Positions 19,328 through 28,832 of a stretch of DNA of 64,000 nt are shown one piece after another. Origin of the DNA: Bacteroidales bacterium UBA3653 (GTDB lineage: Bacteria; Bacteroidota; Bacteroidia; Bacteroidales; Paludibacteraceae); assembly GCA_002373505.1 (NCBI GenBank), contig DFKE01000009.1:20324-84323 (forward strand), written 5' to 3'. Position 1 is the first letter of the stretch, and each line of letters begins with the position of its first letter. The notes beneath the pieces are model-generated. The model did no database searches and had not been told where the DNA came from. It was given only the letters and a program-made list of their open reading frames with translations. Made by a program: the position numbers and the translations under genes.

Positions 19328-20242
19328 ATGATATTATCCATGACAGGTTATGGCAGAACCGAAAGCCAATTCCGGGGCCGCAAGATTGTTTGCGAGATCC
19401 GGTCGTTGAACTCCAAAGCAATGGACCTGACCGTCCGGCTGTCTCCCGCACTGCGTGCACAGGAGTTGGAGTTGCGCAACCTCGTGACGAAGAGAATCGA
19501 GCGAGGAAAAGTGGACCTTGTTATTGAAGTACAAAGTGACGAAGTACCAAGTACGAAGGCAGCGCTGAACTGGTCGGCGGCGGAGGAGTACGCAAGGCAG
19601 TACAGCGAACATTTCGGTACGCCCGTCCCGGCTGAGGTGATGGCGGCTATAATGAGACTGCCGGACGTGATGAAGAACCCGGACGAGGAGACGAACCTGA
19701 CGGACGAGGAATGGCAGGGGATACAGACGATGCTGGATGAAGCACTTGATGCGTTCGTCGCTTTCCGGATACAGGAAGGAGCGGCGTTGCAGGCTATGTT
19801 CACAGAGAAACTGGACGCTATAGCCGATCTGCTGGCGCAGGTGGAGCCGTTTGAGAAAGGCAGGGTCACCAAGATCAAAGAGAGGCTGGAACAGAACCTC
19901 GCGCAACTCTCCGCACAGACACAGGCGGAGATTGACCGCAACAGACTGGAACAGGAGATGATCTATTACCTCGAGAAACTGGACATAACCGAGGAGAAAG
20001 TGCGGCTCACCAACCATATCAAGTATTTCCGCGAGACAATGGGAGAGAGCCTCGACACGCAGATAAAACATTCGGGGAGCGGCGCCGGAGTGGGGAAGAA
20101 ATTAGGCTTCATCGCGCAGGAAATGGGACGCGAGATCAACACCCTCGGCTCCAAATCGAACCAAAGCGAAATGCAGATCATTGTCGTCAAGATGAAAGAT
20201 ATACTGGAGCAAATAAAAGAACAAGTCCTCAATGTGCTCTAA
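19328..20242 (+). CDS. yicC: YicC family endoribonuclease
   Basis: 304 residues, close to the usual 290. It starts with SMTGYG-type sequence (ILSMTGYGRTESQF), the family hallmark, and ends with the DUF1732 region (ETMGESLDTQIKHSGSGAGVGKKLGFIAQEMGREINTLGSK). YicC-family proteins are RNA endonucleases that act on small RNAs in E. coli. The N-terminal domain contains the word-like stretch EVQSDEVPSTKAAL (codons at 19527-19558, AAGTAC repeats) where relatives have a short loop. It lies between mnmE and gmk, the common gmk neighbourhood. Confidence 0.93.
   Translation: MILSMTGYGRTESQFRGRKIVCEIRSLNSKAMDLTVRLSPALRAQELELRNLVTKRIERGKVDLVIEVQSDEVPSTKAALNWSAAEEYARQYSEHFGTPVPAEVMAAIMRLPDVMKNPDEETNLTDEEWQGIQTMLDEALDAFVAFRIQEGAALQAMFTEKLDAIADLLAQVEPFEKGRVTKIKERLEQNLAQLSAQTQAEIDRNRLEQEMIYYLEKLDITEEKVRLTNHIKYFRETMGESLDTQIKHSGSGAGVGKKLGFIAQEMGREINTLGSKSNQSEMQIIVVKMKDILEQIKEQVLNVL
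19527..19558. repeat. AAGTAC-word inside yicC
   Basis: Four AAGTAC/AAGTGAC/AAGTACC words in tandem, in frame, in the N-terminal YicC domain. Confidence 0.55.
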
Positions 20243-20276
20243 ATCGTACATCGTAAATCGTACATCGTAAATAATT
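20243..20276. repeat. CGTACAT/CGTAAAT word array between yicC and gmk
   Basis: Tandem TCGTACATCGTAAA units fill the 34-base gap between the yicC stop and the gmk ATG. Related GTACATTGTACATCG lies at 34341. Confidence 0.75.
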
Positions 20277-20825
20277 ATGATCTATATTTTCTGTGCGCCT
20301 TCGGGGAGCGGTAAATCAACAATGGTGCAGCACATGCTGCATAAATACCCCGGGAAATTTGAACTGTCTGTCTCTTGCACCACCAGACCTCCGCGGGGAC
20401 AGGAAGTGAACGGCAGGGAGTACTATTTCATCTCCGCTGATGAGTTCCGCGAGCGTATCGCCCGCGATGAGTTCATCGAATACGAGCAGGTCTATGAAGG
20501 TCTCTATTACGGCACGCTGAAAACCGAGATCGAGCGCATCGAAGCGGCTGGCAAACAAGTGCTGTTTGACGTGGATGTCAAAGGGGGAGTAAACCTCAAA
20601 AGGATATTGGGCGACAAGGCGGTCTCGGTCTTTATCTGTCCTCCGTCGATAGACGAACTGCGACGCAGGCTCGAGGGACGAGGAGACACTTCGCCCGAGA
20701 TGATAGAGAAACGCCTGGCGAAAGCGGAATACGAACTGAGTTTCAAACCTCAGTTCGACCGGGTCGTGGTGAATGACGATCTGGAGAAAGCGTTCGCTCG
20801 GTTAGACGCGATCGTTGAAAGGTAA
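20277..20825 (+). CDS. gmk: Guanylate kinase
   Basis: 182 residues, normal length. The P loop CAPSGSGKST is at 6-15. The GMP-binding segment SCTTRPPRGQEVNGREYYF is complete, including the conserved arginine, the YFIS motif and E70-type EYEQVY. The lid region is EGRGDTSPEMIEKRL. It phosphorylates GMP to GDP with ATP. Last gene of the mnmE operon; it ends 4 bases from the convergent prmA stop. Confidence 0.97.
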   Translation: MIYIFCAPSGSGKSTMVQHMLHKYPGKFELSVSCTTRPPRGQEVNGREYYFISADEFRERIARDEFIEYEQVYEGLYYGTLKTEIERIEAAGKQVLFDVDVKGGVNLKRILGDKAVSVFICPPSIDELRRRLEGRGDTSPEMIEKRLAKAEYELSFKPQFDRVVVNDDLEKAFARLDAIVER

Positions 20826-20829
20826 AAAG

Positions 20830-21624
20830 TTACGGGTGGCGGAATAGCATCATACGCCATTCGCCCTTCTCACGGGTTTTGAGATACTGAAGGCCCTGTT
20901 CTTCCGCTGCGGCGAGGAGAGCATGGCAGTCTGTTTCATAGAAGCCGCTGATCCATAACTCGCCTCCGTGCGTCAAGAGTTGTGCATAGGTCTGCATCTG
21001 CGCCAAAAGGACATTACGATGGATATTGGAGAGGATCAGGTCGAAAGAAGAAGGCCGAAAGTCGAAAGCAGATAGATCTCCCAACTTTGCGTCTATCCTG
21101 ACCCCGTTGAGCGCTGCGTTCTCAAGCGTGTTTTCTACGCTCTTGTCGTCTATGTCAATGGCTGTCACTTCTTCTGCGCCGCGTTTCTTGGCGAAGATAC
21201 CTAAGACCCCCGTCCCGCAGCCGTTGTCCAAGACCCTCTTGCAGGTCAGGTCGGTCTCTAACAGCTGCTCAATCATCATAGAGGTCGTCTCATGGTATCC
21301 GGCTCCGAACGCACAATGAGGCACGATCCTTACGCCCAACGGCAGTTCCTGCACCGGGTGCTCAGACTCCCATACCGCATTCCAGTTCTCGTCCGGGACC
21401 TCGGAAACGGAAAATGGAAAATTGAAAGATGAAAGGTATTCTCTGATCTCCCCTTGGTGCTGCTGCCATAGGTCCGAAGGGATATAATAGTCCGCTCCGC
21501 CTTGCTCCGGGGATGAACCGGCGTCAATAGTGTCCACTCCCAGATCACACATGTGCTGGTCAAACAGGTCCTTCTGCCATTCCTCGGCAAAATCAGTGTT
21601 TATGTGCAAACAACGATATAGCAT
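20830..21624 (-). CDS. prmA: Ribosomal protein L11 methyltransferase
   Basis: 264 residues. The SAM-binding motif VLDNGCGTGVLGIFAKKRGA follows the PrmA-specific substrate segment GAGYHETTSMM (normally GTGxHxTT), and LILSNIHRNVLLAQM is the NxxxN post-I motif region. It methylates ribosomal protein L11. The start overlaps the end of the nadD-folC gene by 32 bases. Two short insertions built of repeated words lie inside it: FDFRPSSFD (codons 21041-21072), just before the LILSN motif, and SSFNFPFSVSEV (21403-21438) in the N-terminal domain. Both use the CTTTC/ATTTTCC words seen between genes elsewhere. Confidence 0.93.
   Translation of the reverse strand: MLYRCLHINTDFAEEWQKDLFDQHMCDLGVDTIDAGSSPEQGGADYYIPSDLWQQHQGEIREYLSSFNFPFSVSEVPDENWNAVWESEHPVQELPLGVRIVPHCAFGAGYHETTSMMIEQLLETDLTCKRVLDNGCGTGVLGIFAKKRGAEEVTAIDIDDKSVENTLENAALNGVRIDAKLGDLSAFDFRPSSFDLILSNIHRNVLLAQMQTYAQLLTHGGELWISGFYETDCHALLAAAEEQGLQYLKTREKGEWRMMLFRHP
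21041..21072. repeat. CGAAAGTCGAAAG word inside prmA
   Basis: In frame; on the coding strand it reads CTTTCGACTTTCGG, part of the same vocabulary as 16568 and 34307. Confidence 0.65.
21403..21438. repeat. GGAAAATGGAAAATTGAAAG word array inside prmA
   Basis: Five G-A-A-A words of 7-8 bases in tandem, encoding SSFNFPFS. Confidence 0.65.
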
Positions 21625-23389
21625 ATCCTACTAAATAATTACTTCCTCCGATAAAGACCGCATCTTCCGCTCCGGCATGTTCCAACGCGTAACGGATAGC
21701 TTCATCGGGTTTGTCAATAGCCTTCCCTTCTTTTCCCCACAGGCTGAGCATTTCTTCTGCGGACCGGGCGCGCTGCGTGTCCGGACGCGTGAAGAGATAG
21801 CGGTATTTCTCTCCTGTAGGCAGAAGGCGCATGACGACATCTGTGTCTTTGTCGTTCACCATCCCGAACACGATCCAAACATGCGGGTTGGACAGGGTCT
21901 TGAGTTGTTTGGCGACATACTGGAGACCATGACTGTTATGCCCGGTGTCGCATATGACGAGCGGATGCTCACGGAGCGTCTCCCACCGCCCGTGCAGACC
22001 GGTCATTGCTGCGCAATGGGCAAAACCCTCCGCGATGGCTTCCCGACCCAAGGACGTGAATTTCTCGTAGTGTCGTAATGACGTAATGACGTAATTACGT
22101 AATACCTGCAGTGCCACATATGCGGTCTGGAGGTTGAGGTCCTGGTAGATCCCTTTGAGATCGCATTCCGGTGCCTCGCGAAGCCGGCGTGAACGCAGAT
22201 ACCCGCACTGGTCGGCAAACCAGATACGGCAACGGGTCGTTTCGAGACCTTCTCCTAATATACCGCACTCGCGCGCGCGGTGGAGGAAGACATTCATCGT
22301 CTGCGGATGGGTCTCTCCTATGACGCAGGGGACACCGGGTTTGATGATTCCGGCTTTCTCCCGGGCTATCTGAGGCAGCGTAGAACCCAGAAACTCGGTG
22401 TGGTCCATTCCTATATTGGTAATGACAGACAGGATAGGCATCAGTATGTTAGTGCTGTCCAGCCGTCCTCCCAGCCCTGTTTCCACTACCGCTACATCCA
22501 CTTTCTCCTGCGCGAAATAGGCAAAAGCCATGGCGGTCATTGTCTCAAAGAAAGAAGGCTGTATCTCATCCAGAAAAGCCTTGTTCTGCTCTACAAAACG
22601 CACCACTTCTTCCTTTGGGATCGGCATGCCGTTGATGCGGATGCGTTCCGTGAGTGAGACGAGATGGGGACTGGTGTACAACCCCACTTTGAGCCCCGCA
22701 GCCTGCAGCGCTGCGGCGATAAGATGGGAGGTGGAGCCTTTGCCGTTGGTGCCGGCTACATGTACGGCGCGCAACTGCTCATGCGGATTGCCTAAATGCG
22801 CCATGAGACGGTGCATGTTGTCAAACCCCGGTTTGTAGGCTGCGGCGCCTACGATATGAAACGGCGGCCGCGAAGAATACAGGTACTCCTGGGCGCGGAG
22901 AAAAGACGAGGATATGTCGAAAAGCGGCGCGCCGGAGAGGAGTTGAACATGGTACGTTGAATATTGAGGCATTTCTTCCGGTTGGGTCCCGTGGCGGGGA
23001 TAGACGAAAATGCGGAAATGGGACAGGATGTATTCGTATTCCTTCCACCGGTCAATGATCCGGTAGTTGTCTTCGCCGATGATGAGTGAGAACTCATGCT
23101 GCGGATAGGCTTTCTGCAGTTCCCGCAGGGTGTTGGCTGTGTAAGAAGGACGGGGTAGGGAGAACTCGAAATCCGATGCTTTGAGCCCCGGAATGTCCTG
23201 CACAGCCTTGCGTACTCCCTCCAGCCGCTCCTGTTCGGGGGCGAGGGTATGCGCCTCTTTGAGAGGGTTGTTGGGCGAGACCATGAACCATATCTCGTCC
23301 AGATCGGTATGACCGAGCACCCATTCGGCCAGCCCTGTATGCCCGAAATGCACGGGGTTGAAACTGCCTCCGTAGATACCTATTTTCAT
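21593..23389 (-). CDS. Fusion of nicotinate-nucleotide adenylyltransferase and folylpolyglutamate/dihydrofolate synthase (NadD-FolC)
   Basis: One frame of 598 residues. Residues 1-~165 are NadD: GGSFNPVHFGH nucleotidyltransferase motif, SPNNPLK, and the C-terminal ISSSFLR (normally ISSTxIR). From about 170 to the end is FolC: GAAAYKPGFDN, HVAGTNGKGST P loop, TSPHLVSLTERIRING, VVETGLGGRLDSTN, GMDHTEFLG, GHNSHG. NadD would make deamido-NAD; FolC would glutamylate folates. The join falls at ISSSFLR|AQEYLYSSRPPF: the usual ~25-residue NadD tail is replaced by FolC's own N-terminal helix. The ATG overlaps the dnaE stop by 4 bases (ATGA). A repeat-derived stretch RNYVITSLRHYEK lies inside the FolC part (22065-22104). 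Confidence 0.9.
   Translation of the reverse strand: MKIGIYGGSFNPVHFGHTGLAEWVLGHTDLDEIWFMVSPNNPLKEAHTLAPEQERLEGVRKAVQDIPGLKASDFEFSLPRPSYTANTLRELQKAYPQHEFSLIIGEDNYRIIDRWKEYEYILSHFRIFVYPRHGTQPEEMPQYSTYHVQLLSGAPLFDISSSFLRAQEYLYSSRPPFHIVGAAAYKPGFDNMHRLMAHLGNPHEQLRAVHVAGTNGKGSTSHLIAAALQAAGLKVGLYTSPHLVSLTERIRINGMPIPKEEVVRFVEQNKAFLDEIQPSFFETMTAMAFAYFAQEKVDVAVVETGLGGRLDSTNILMPILSVITNIGMDHTEFLGSTLPQIAREKAGIIKPGVPCVIGETHPQTMNVFLHRARECGILGEGLETTRCRIWFADQCGYLRSRRLREAPECDLKGIYQDLNLQTAYVALQVLRNYVITSLRHYEKFTSLGREAIAEGFAHCAAMTGLHGRWETLREHPLVICDTGHNSHGLQYVAKQLKTLSNPHVWIVFGMVNDKDTDVVMRLLPTGEKYRYLFTRPDTQRARSAEEMLSLWGKEGKAIDKPDEAIRYALEHAGAEDAVFIGGSNYLVGYAISLFAHKH
22065..22104. repeat. GTAATGAC tandem word inside folC
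   Basis: GTCGTAATGACGTAATGACG followed by TAATTACGTAAT, in frame, encoding NYVITSLRHY between two FolC helices. Confidence 0.8.
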
Positions 23390-26300
23390 TGATTGCTGAC
23401 TACTTTAAAATCCAAAATTCCATCTTGTCTTCGTCTGGAGAGCCATCGGTAGAAACCCGGTGTGACATGTATGGCATGGTCTCGGCTGGTGAGCGCTACC
23501 GTCTGGCGGTTGGTAGGGTTATAGACCGATATATGCAGCCGTCCGTGTCCCTTGGAGGAACGTACCTGCTCCGCCAGTTCGTCGGCTACTTCACGCGTCA
23601 GCCTGTTCAGCGGGAGAGTAATGTTTATGCCCTCGGTGCGCTTCTCCTGAGCCTCGTTCAGCATCTCTACTTTCTGCACCATAAACTCATATTCGGCATT
23701 CTCCTCCGGTTGCTCCTTGAACCACCGCTGTCCGGCTCCTTTCTGCTGGATGACGCCGGTAATGAGGACATACAGATCCTTCAGCATCATGTGGGCAAAC
23801 TGGGAGTAGGCGGAACCGAAGAGCGTAATGGTATAGCTGCCGGTGTAGTCCTCTATTGTATATCTGCCGTACGGGTTTCCTTTCTGGCTGATGCGCTGTT
23901 CGGCTTCGGTAACGATACCTCCGAAGAGGCTGATCTGGTTCTTGTGCGCCGCGATGAATTCGGACGGGAGCACCGGTCTGTCTTCTTCGGGTGCAGCGGG
24001 TTGTACGGGCTTCTGTGCCACTACTACCGGCACCTCGTCCTCTTCGGTTTCCGGAGAGCCGTAGTCGAGTGTCTCTTCCTGCGGCAGGTCCTCCTTGGGT
24101 GTCATCTCCGCAATGGCAGTCCGTATGTGGTATTCGGCGTCTGCACGCGCATCCGCACGGCGCCATATATCGAAAAGCGACAACTCATGCGCGGTGAGGT
24201 TGCATAGTTCCCGAACCTCGTATTCGTACTCGTCCAACGGGTGGGCGGAGAGATAGATACCGATCAGTTCCTTCTCTTTGTTGAGCCGCTCGATCGTGTT
24301 CCACCGCGGTACTTGCGGCAGATCGGGGTGTTTCACCTCCACCGCGATGTCGAAATCGTCGAAGAGCGAGTTGGCATTGGAGGCTTGGTCCGCCTGCCAT
24401 TTGTTACCGTAGTTCATCAGCAGTTCCAGCCCTGTGTCGCCATACTCGTCCGTGCCGAAGAACTGTTCGCGGTAGATGTCGTCAAAGCACTCGAAAGCAC
24501 CCGCTTTGGCGAGGTTCTCGATTGTCTTCTTGTTGCAGGATTGCAGATTGACACGCTCCAGAAAATCAAATATTCCGGTGTATTTGCCGTGTGCCTCGCG
24601 CTCGCGTATGATAGCCTCAGCCGCTCCTTCTCCTACGCCCTTGATGCCTCCCAGACCGAACCGGATGGCGCCGTCTTTGTTTACCGTGAAGGATAGTTCG
24701 GATTCGTTGACATCGGGTTCGAGCACGCTCAGTCCCAGTGCTTTGCATTCGTCCATCAGTTTGGTTACCTCCTTGATATCGTCCTTGTGGACGGTGAGGT
24801 TGGCCGCCAGGAACTCAGCGGGGTAATGGGCTTTGAGATAGCCGGTCTGGTAGGCTACCCATGAATAGCATGCCGCGTGCGATTTGTTAAACGCATAGGA
24901 GGCGAATTTCTCCCATTTCTCCCATATCTGATTCAGTATCTTGGGGTCGTGTCCGTTCGCCTTGCCGCCTTCCATGAATTTGTCCTTGAGTGACGCCAGC
25001 ACGGCTAACTGTTTCTTACCCATCGCCTTACGCAGTTTGTCGCTCTCGCCGCGGGTGAAGTTAGCCAGCAGGCGGCTCAGAAGCATGACTTGCTCCTGAT
25101 AGACGGTTACGCCGTAGGTGTCCTTGAGGTATTTCTCCATGACGGGCAGATCGTAGGTGACAGGCTCCAGACCCTGCTTGCGACGGATGAACTGTGGGAT
25201 ATAATCCATCGGTCCCGGACGATAGAGAGCGTTCATGGCGATGAGGTCCCCGATGACGGTAGGTTTCAGTTCGCGGAGGTATTTCTGCATGCCTCCTGAC
25301 TCAAACTGGAAGACCGCTACCGTGCGCCCTTCCTGGAACAGTTTGTAGGTCTCTGCATCGTCAATAGGTATATGATCGATATCGATGTCTATGCCGCGGG
25401 CTTTCTTGATGTTCCGCAGACATTCTTTGATGATAGTTAGGGTGATGAGCCCGAGGAAGTCCATCTTGATCAGTCCGACCGACTCCACCACATGGCCGTC
25501 GTATTCGGTGACCAGTACGCGCCGTTTGCTGGCTTTGTCCTCCACCGAACTCAACGGGGCGAAATTGGTCAGGTCGTCCGCTCCGATGATCACACCGCAA
25601 GCGTGTACACCTACCTGGCGGATCGTTCCTTCCAGCCGTGCCGCATACTCGAGCGTAGAGCGGATATTGGGGTCTCCGTATTTATACTCATGCTCCAACT
25701 CGTCCACTAACTCATAGCACGAACGGAGGTTCACCTTGGGCTTCTTGGCTCCTTTGGGCAGTTTGCTCATGATCGAATCCGGGAACTCGCGGTCGGGGAT
25801 TAGCGCTTTCAGTTCGTTCACCTTGGATAAGGGTACTTGCTGCACGCGCCCCATGTCGGCAAGGGCGGATTTGGTAGCCAGTTTGCCGTAGGTGACGATA
25901 TGTGCGACATGTGTCTCGCCGTACTTGCGGCTGACATAATCCAGCACTTTGCCGCGGCCGCAATCCTCAAAATCGGTATCTATATCAGGGAGGGAAATAC
26001 GGTCGGGGTTCAGGAAACGCTCGAACAGCAAGTCGTATTTAAGCGGGTCCAGATCGGTGATCCGCAGGCAGTAGGCTACTACCGAACCGGCAGCCGAACC
26101 ACGTCCCGGACCGACTGACACGTCCAGCTCTTCACGGGCGGCGCGGATGAAATCCATGACGATAAGGAAATAACCCGGGAACCCCATTTTGATAATGGTA
26201 TTCAGCTCAAACTCGATACGCTCTTTCAACTCCTCGTCGTTCTCCAGCCGCTCTTCTCCATACCGGGTTCTGGCGCCCTCCATGGTGAGGTGGCGCAGAT

Positions 26301-27387
26301 AGGCGGATTCGAACGCCAGACGGTCCGGGTAGTCTTCCTCCTTGCCGAATGAAGCGGGGATGTCGAATTTGGGCATGATAGCTCCATGGTCGATATCGTA
26401 TATCTCCACCTTGTCTGCAATCTCCTGGGTGTTCTCCAGCGCCTCGGGTATGTCGGAGAAGATAGCAGCCATCTCTTCGGGCGTCTTGATCCATTCCTGT
26501 TTGGTGTAGTGCATGCGGTTGGCGTCGTTGACAAAGTGGTTGGTGCTCAAACAGATCAGCCGGTCATGCGCTTCGGCGTCCTCTTCGTTGACAAAGTGCG
26601 AGTCATTGGTGGCTATGACCTTAATACCGTACTTACGCGCGAGCGCGATAAGGAAGGGATTCACTTGTTTCTGCCGCTCATACACCTCCTGGTCGCCGTC
26701 GGGCTTCTGCGTCTCATGGCGCTGGAGTTCGATGTAGTAGTCTTCGCCAAAGAGATCTTTGAACCATTTGACCGTCTCCTCCGCCTCCTTGAAAACGCCT
26801 TGCTCCACCATCTCTTCCGCGCTCAACTCCTCTTTCGTAGGGGTGAATTGGGCGAGACCTGACAGGATCTTCTGCGGCACTTCGCCGCCGAGGCAGGCAG
26901 ACGAACAAATTATTCCTTCGTGGTATTTCTCCAGCAGCTCGCGGTCGATACGCGGGGTGTAGTAATAAGCGTCGGACATGTATCCATGCGAGACAATGCG
27001 GCAGAGGTTGTGATAGCCGGTCATGTTCTTCGCCAGCAGGATAAGGTGCCATCCGGAACGGTCGATATAATAGGACCTTCCCTCGCCGTTCATGGCTTTG
27101 TCGTCTCCGCGCGAATGGCGTCCCCGACGTGCGCAATAGACCTCGCAGCCCACAATCGGCTTGAAGGGCTCGAACGGTGTGCCTTGCTCTTCGGCAGCGG
27201 CTTTGCGTTTCTTGTTAAGCCCCTTGGTGTAGTCCAGCAACTCCTTAATGCCGTACATGTTACCGTGGTCGGTAAGCGCTACAGCATTCATGCCGGAGGC
27301 GATACATTTGTCCACGATCTCTTCTACCTTGGATAGTCCGTCAAGCAAGGAGTAGTGGGAGTGAACATGCAGATGTGTGAAACTCAT
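23386..27387 (-). CDS. dnaE: DNA polymerase III alpha subunit
   Basis: 1,333 residues. PHP domain at the N-terminus (THLHVHSHYSLLDG, ALTDHGNMYG); polymerase core with GPGRGSAAGSVVAYCLRITD, the catalytic PDIDTDFED pair, and the finger region FNKSHAACYSWVAYQTGYLKAHY; then HhH and an OB fold (ISLFGGIVTEAEQRISQKGNPYGRY, near 1160-1200), and a C-terminal domain. It is the replicative polymerase catalytic subunit. A 170-residue spacer with an acidic/proline-rich stretch (EDEVPVVVAQKPVQPAAPEEDRP) precedes the OB fold. Its ATG overlaps the stop of an Omp28-type lipoprotein gene by 4 bases and its stop overlaps nadD-folC by 4, so it is translated within an envelope-protein operon. Confidence 0.97.
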   Translation of the reverse strand: MSFTHLHVHSHYSLLDGLSKVEEIVDKCIASGMNAVALTDHGNMYGIKELLDYTKGLNKKRKAAAEEQGTPFEPFKPIVGCEVYCARRGRHSRGDDKAMNGEGRSYYIDRSGWHLILLAKNMTGYHNLCRIVSHGYMSDAYYYTPRIDRELLEKYHEGIICSSACLGGEVPQKILSGLAQFTPTKEELSAEEMVEQGVFKEAEETVKWFKDLFGEDYYIELQRHETQKPDGDQEVYERQKQVNPFLIALARKYGIKVIATNDSHFVNEEDAEAHDRLICLSTNHFVNDANRMHYTKQEWIKTPEEMAAIFSDIPEALENTQEIADKVEIYDIDHGAIMPKFDIPASFGKEEDYPDRLAFESAYLRHLTMEGARTRYGEERLENDEELKERIEFELNTIIKMGFPGYFLIVMDFIRAAREELDVSVGPGRGSAAGSVVAYCLRITDLDPLKYDLLFERFLNPDRISLPDIDTDFEDCGRGKVLDYVSRKYGETHVAHIVTYGKLATKSALADMGRVQQVPLSKVNELKALIPDREFPDSIMSKLPKGAKKPKVNLRSCYELVDELEHEYKYGDPNIRSTLEYAARLEGTIRQVGVHACGVIIGADDLTNFAPLSSVEDKASKRRVLVTEYDGHVVESVGLIKMDFLGLITLTIIKECLRNIKKARGIDIDIDHIPIDDAETYKLFQEGRTVAVFQFESGGMQKYLRELKPTVIGDLIAMNALYRPGPMDYIPQFIRRKQGLEPVTYDLPVMEKYLKDTYGVTVYQEQVMLLSRLLANFTRGESDKLRKAMGKKQLAVLASLKDKFMEGGKANGHDPKILNQIWEKWEKFASYAFNKSHAACYSWVAYQTGYLKAHYPAEFLAANLTVHKDDIKEVTKLMDECKALGLSVLEPDVNESELSFTVNKDGAIRFGLGGIKGVGEGAAEAIIREREAHGKYTGIFDFLERVNLQSCNKKTIENLAKAGAFECFDDIYREQFFGTDEYGDTGLELLMNYGNKWQADQASNANSLFDDFDIAVEVKHPDLPQVPRWNTIERLNKEKELIGIYLSAHPLDEYEYEVRELCNLTAHELSLFDIWRRADARADAEYHIRTAIAEMTPKEDLPQEETLDYGSPETEEDEVPVVVAQKPVQPAAPEEDRPVLPSEFIAAHKNQISLFGGIVTEAEQRISQKGNPYGRYTIEDYTGSYTITLFGSAYSQFAHMMLKDLYVLITGVIQQKGAGQRWFKEQPEENAEYEFMVQKVEMLNEAQEKRTEGINITLPLNRLTREVADELAEQVRSSKGHGRLHISVYNPTNRQTVALTSRDHAIHVTPGFYRWLSRRRQDGILDFKVVSNQ

Positions 27388-28781
27388 TTCCTTTTCAGTT
27401 TAGCAGGTGCGTTTGATTTAGGGTATGTGATAGGTGTAGTGCCTTCCAGATGGATGCTTGCTCCGTTGCGGGCTTGTCCCGAGAGGCTCCAGCCTTGCTC
27501 GGTCACGGTCATGCTGCCGCTCGTAATGAGCCATTGCGCAGCAGGATTCAGATAGCCCTCGTTAAAATATGCCTTGTCGGTAAAATAGAAGATAGATCCG
27601 TCTATTAGCTGCTGCTCATTGTCGCGATAGCCGGCAAAGACCGTTCCGGCTTCTCTGGAGACGTTGATAGCGTAGTTCCCGGCAGGGATCGTCGTCTCGC
27701 TGGCTGAGGTGACAAGATAGATATAGGCGAACGGAACACATGCCGCGCCGGAGACAGTGATATTGGCGGTTGCGTCGTATGTCATCAGTGTCCATAGACG
27801 CAGATCGCCCTCCGCCTCCGAGTTTGCCTGCGTGGTGGTGAGGGTCTCATGTTTGTTGCCTGATAGATCGCTGGGGCCTGAGACGGCATCCGGCTCCGGA
27901 TAGTAATCCGGCACGGATACAGGGGTGATACCTCCGTGCAGAATGTCCGCTCCGCCTTGCGTGCCACTGACAACAGGCTTCTGCTCTGCCTGCACTACCG
28001 GCTGGAAAGCCTCGCTGATAAAGGCTACTACCATGCAGTTCTCCGGTACCCATTTCTCGTCCAGCGTCAGGGTAAAGATATCCGAATATTTGCCATCAAT
28101 GATGAGCATGTCGTCGCCTTTCGCCGCAGAGAGAAAGGCGCGGACGGCATTGGTATGGCGGAACTCCTTCCATCCCTCGAAGGTATCGTAGTAGTCTGCC
28201 TGGGTGTCTATCATACCGGATTCTTTCACGAGCACGGTTAGTTTCAACTCAGGATGCTCTTCCTTGAGGATTCTGCCCGAGAGACGGACCGTCAGTTCGC
28301 GGGTGGCAGGGTCGTATTCGTTATTGATGAGGATGGATGCGTAGGTCTCTTGCTCGAACTGGGAGGCATTTGTCGTCAGGAAGTATGCGGGATGGAAGAC
28401 CACAGAGCTTTGACTCCTGCCTTTTTCATCCTGGTATTGCGTAGCAGCGCGGTTGACAGTCACGTTGGGGGCTCCGCTTACCTTCAGCGCTGAAGTGATC
28501 GTGTTGCTCCCCTTCACCGAGAAATGGTCGGGACTATAGCCGTAGTGGTGCAGCACCAGAACATAGTTGGTGTCATTACCGACGAACTCATGGATGCAAT
28601 CCATGCCGTAGGGACAATAGCCGCATCCTTGACCCGTGAACTCCTCGATCAGGTGCTTCTTGGGGAAAGAAGTAGGGATTGTTTCCTCCTGCGGGGTTTC
28701 TTTGTCCGGAGTGTTCGGCTCGCAAGCTGCAAAAAACAACAGAGTAACCAAGTACAATGTACTGAAAAGAATCTTTTTCAT
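27384..28781 (-). CDS. Omp28-related lipoprotein with thioredoxin-like CxxC site
   Basis: 465 residues. Lipobox FFAAC (Cys20); then an EEFTGQGCGYCPYGMDCI motif (Cys53, Cys56) as in Omp28-type proteins, which have a thioredoxin-like N-terminal domain; then GAPNVTVNRAA (cis-proline-like region) and a beta-rich C-terminal half ending in SLSGQARNGASIHLEGT. It is probably an outer-membrane-associated, redox-active lipoprotein of unknown substrate. It is preceded by a tandem-word spacer, follows a shorter paralogous gene set, and overlaps dnaE by 4 bases. Confidence 0.8.
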   Translation of the reverse strand: MKKILFSTLYLVTLLFFAACEPNTPDKETPQEETIPTSFPKKHLIEEFTGQGCGYCPYGMDCIHEFVGNDTNYVLVLHHYGYSPDHFSVKGSNTITSALKVSGAPNVTVNRAATQYQDEKGRSQSSVVFHPAYFLTTNASQFEQETYASILINNEYDPATRELTVRLSGRILKEEHPELKLTVLVKESGMIDTQADYYDTFEGWKEFRHTNAVRAFLSAAKGDDMLIIDGKYSDIFTLTLDEKWVPENCMVVAFISEAFQPVVQAEQKPVVSGTQGGADILHGGITPVSVPDYYPEPDAVSGPSDLSGNKHETLTTTQANSEAEGDLRLWTLMTYDATANITVSGAACVPFAYIYLVTSASETTIPAGNYAINVSREAGTVFAGYRDNEQQLIDGSIFYFTDKAYFNEGYLNPAAQWLITSGSMTVTEQGWSLSGQARNGASIHLEGTTPITYPKSNAPAKLKRK

Positions 28782-28785
28782 ATAA

Positions 28786-28832
28786 TTAACAATTTACAAA
28801 TTACAAACCACAAACCACAAATTACAAATGAT
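28786..28832. repeat. ACAAATTACAAACC word array at the 190-aa gene end
   Basis: Tandem TTACAAA / CCACAAA words fill the gap before the Omp28 start and run into the last codons of the upstream gene. Confidence 0.75.

Noticed and set aside
22942..22971. Word insertion in the NadD part
   Set aside because: TTGAACATGGTACGTTGAATATTGA is suggestive but only about two units; could be chance.
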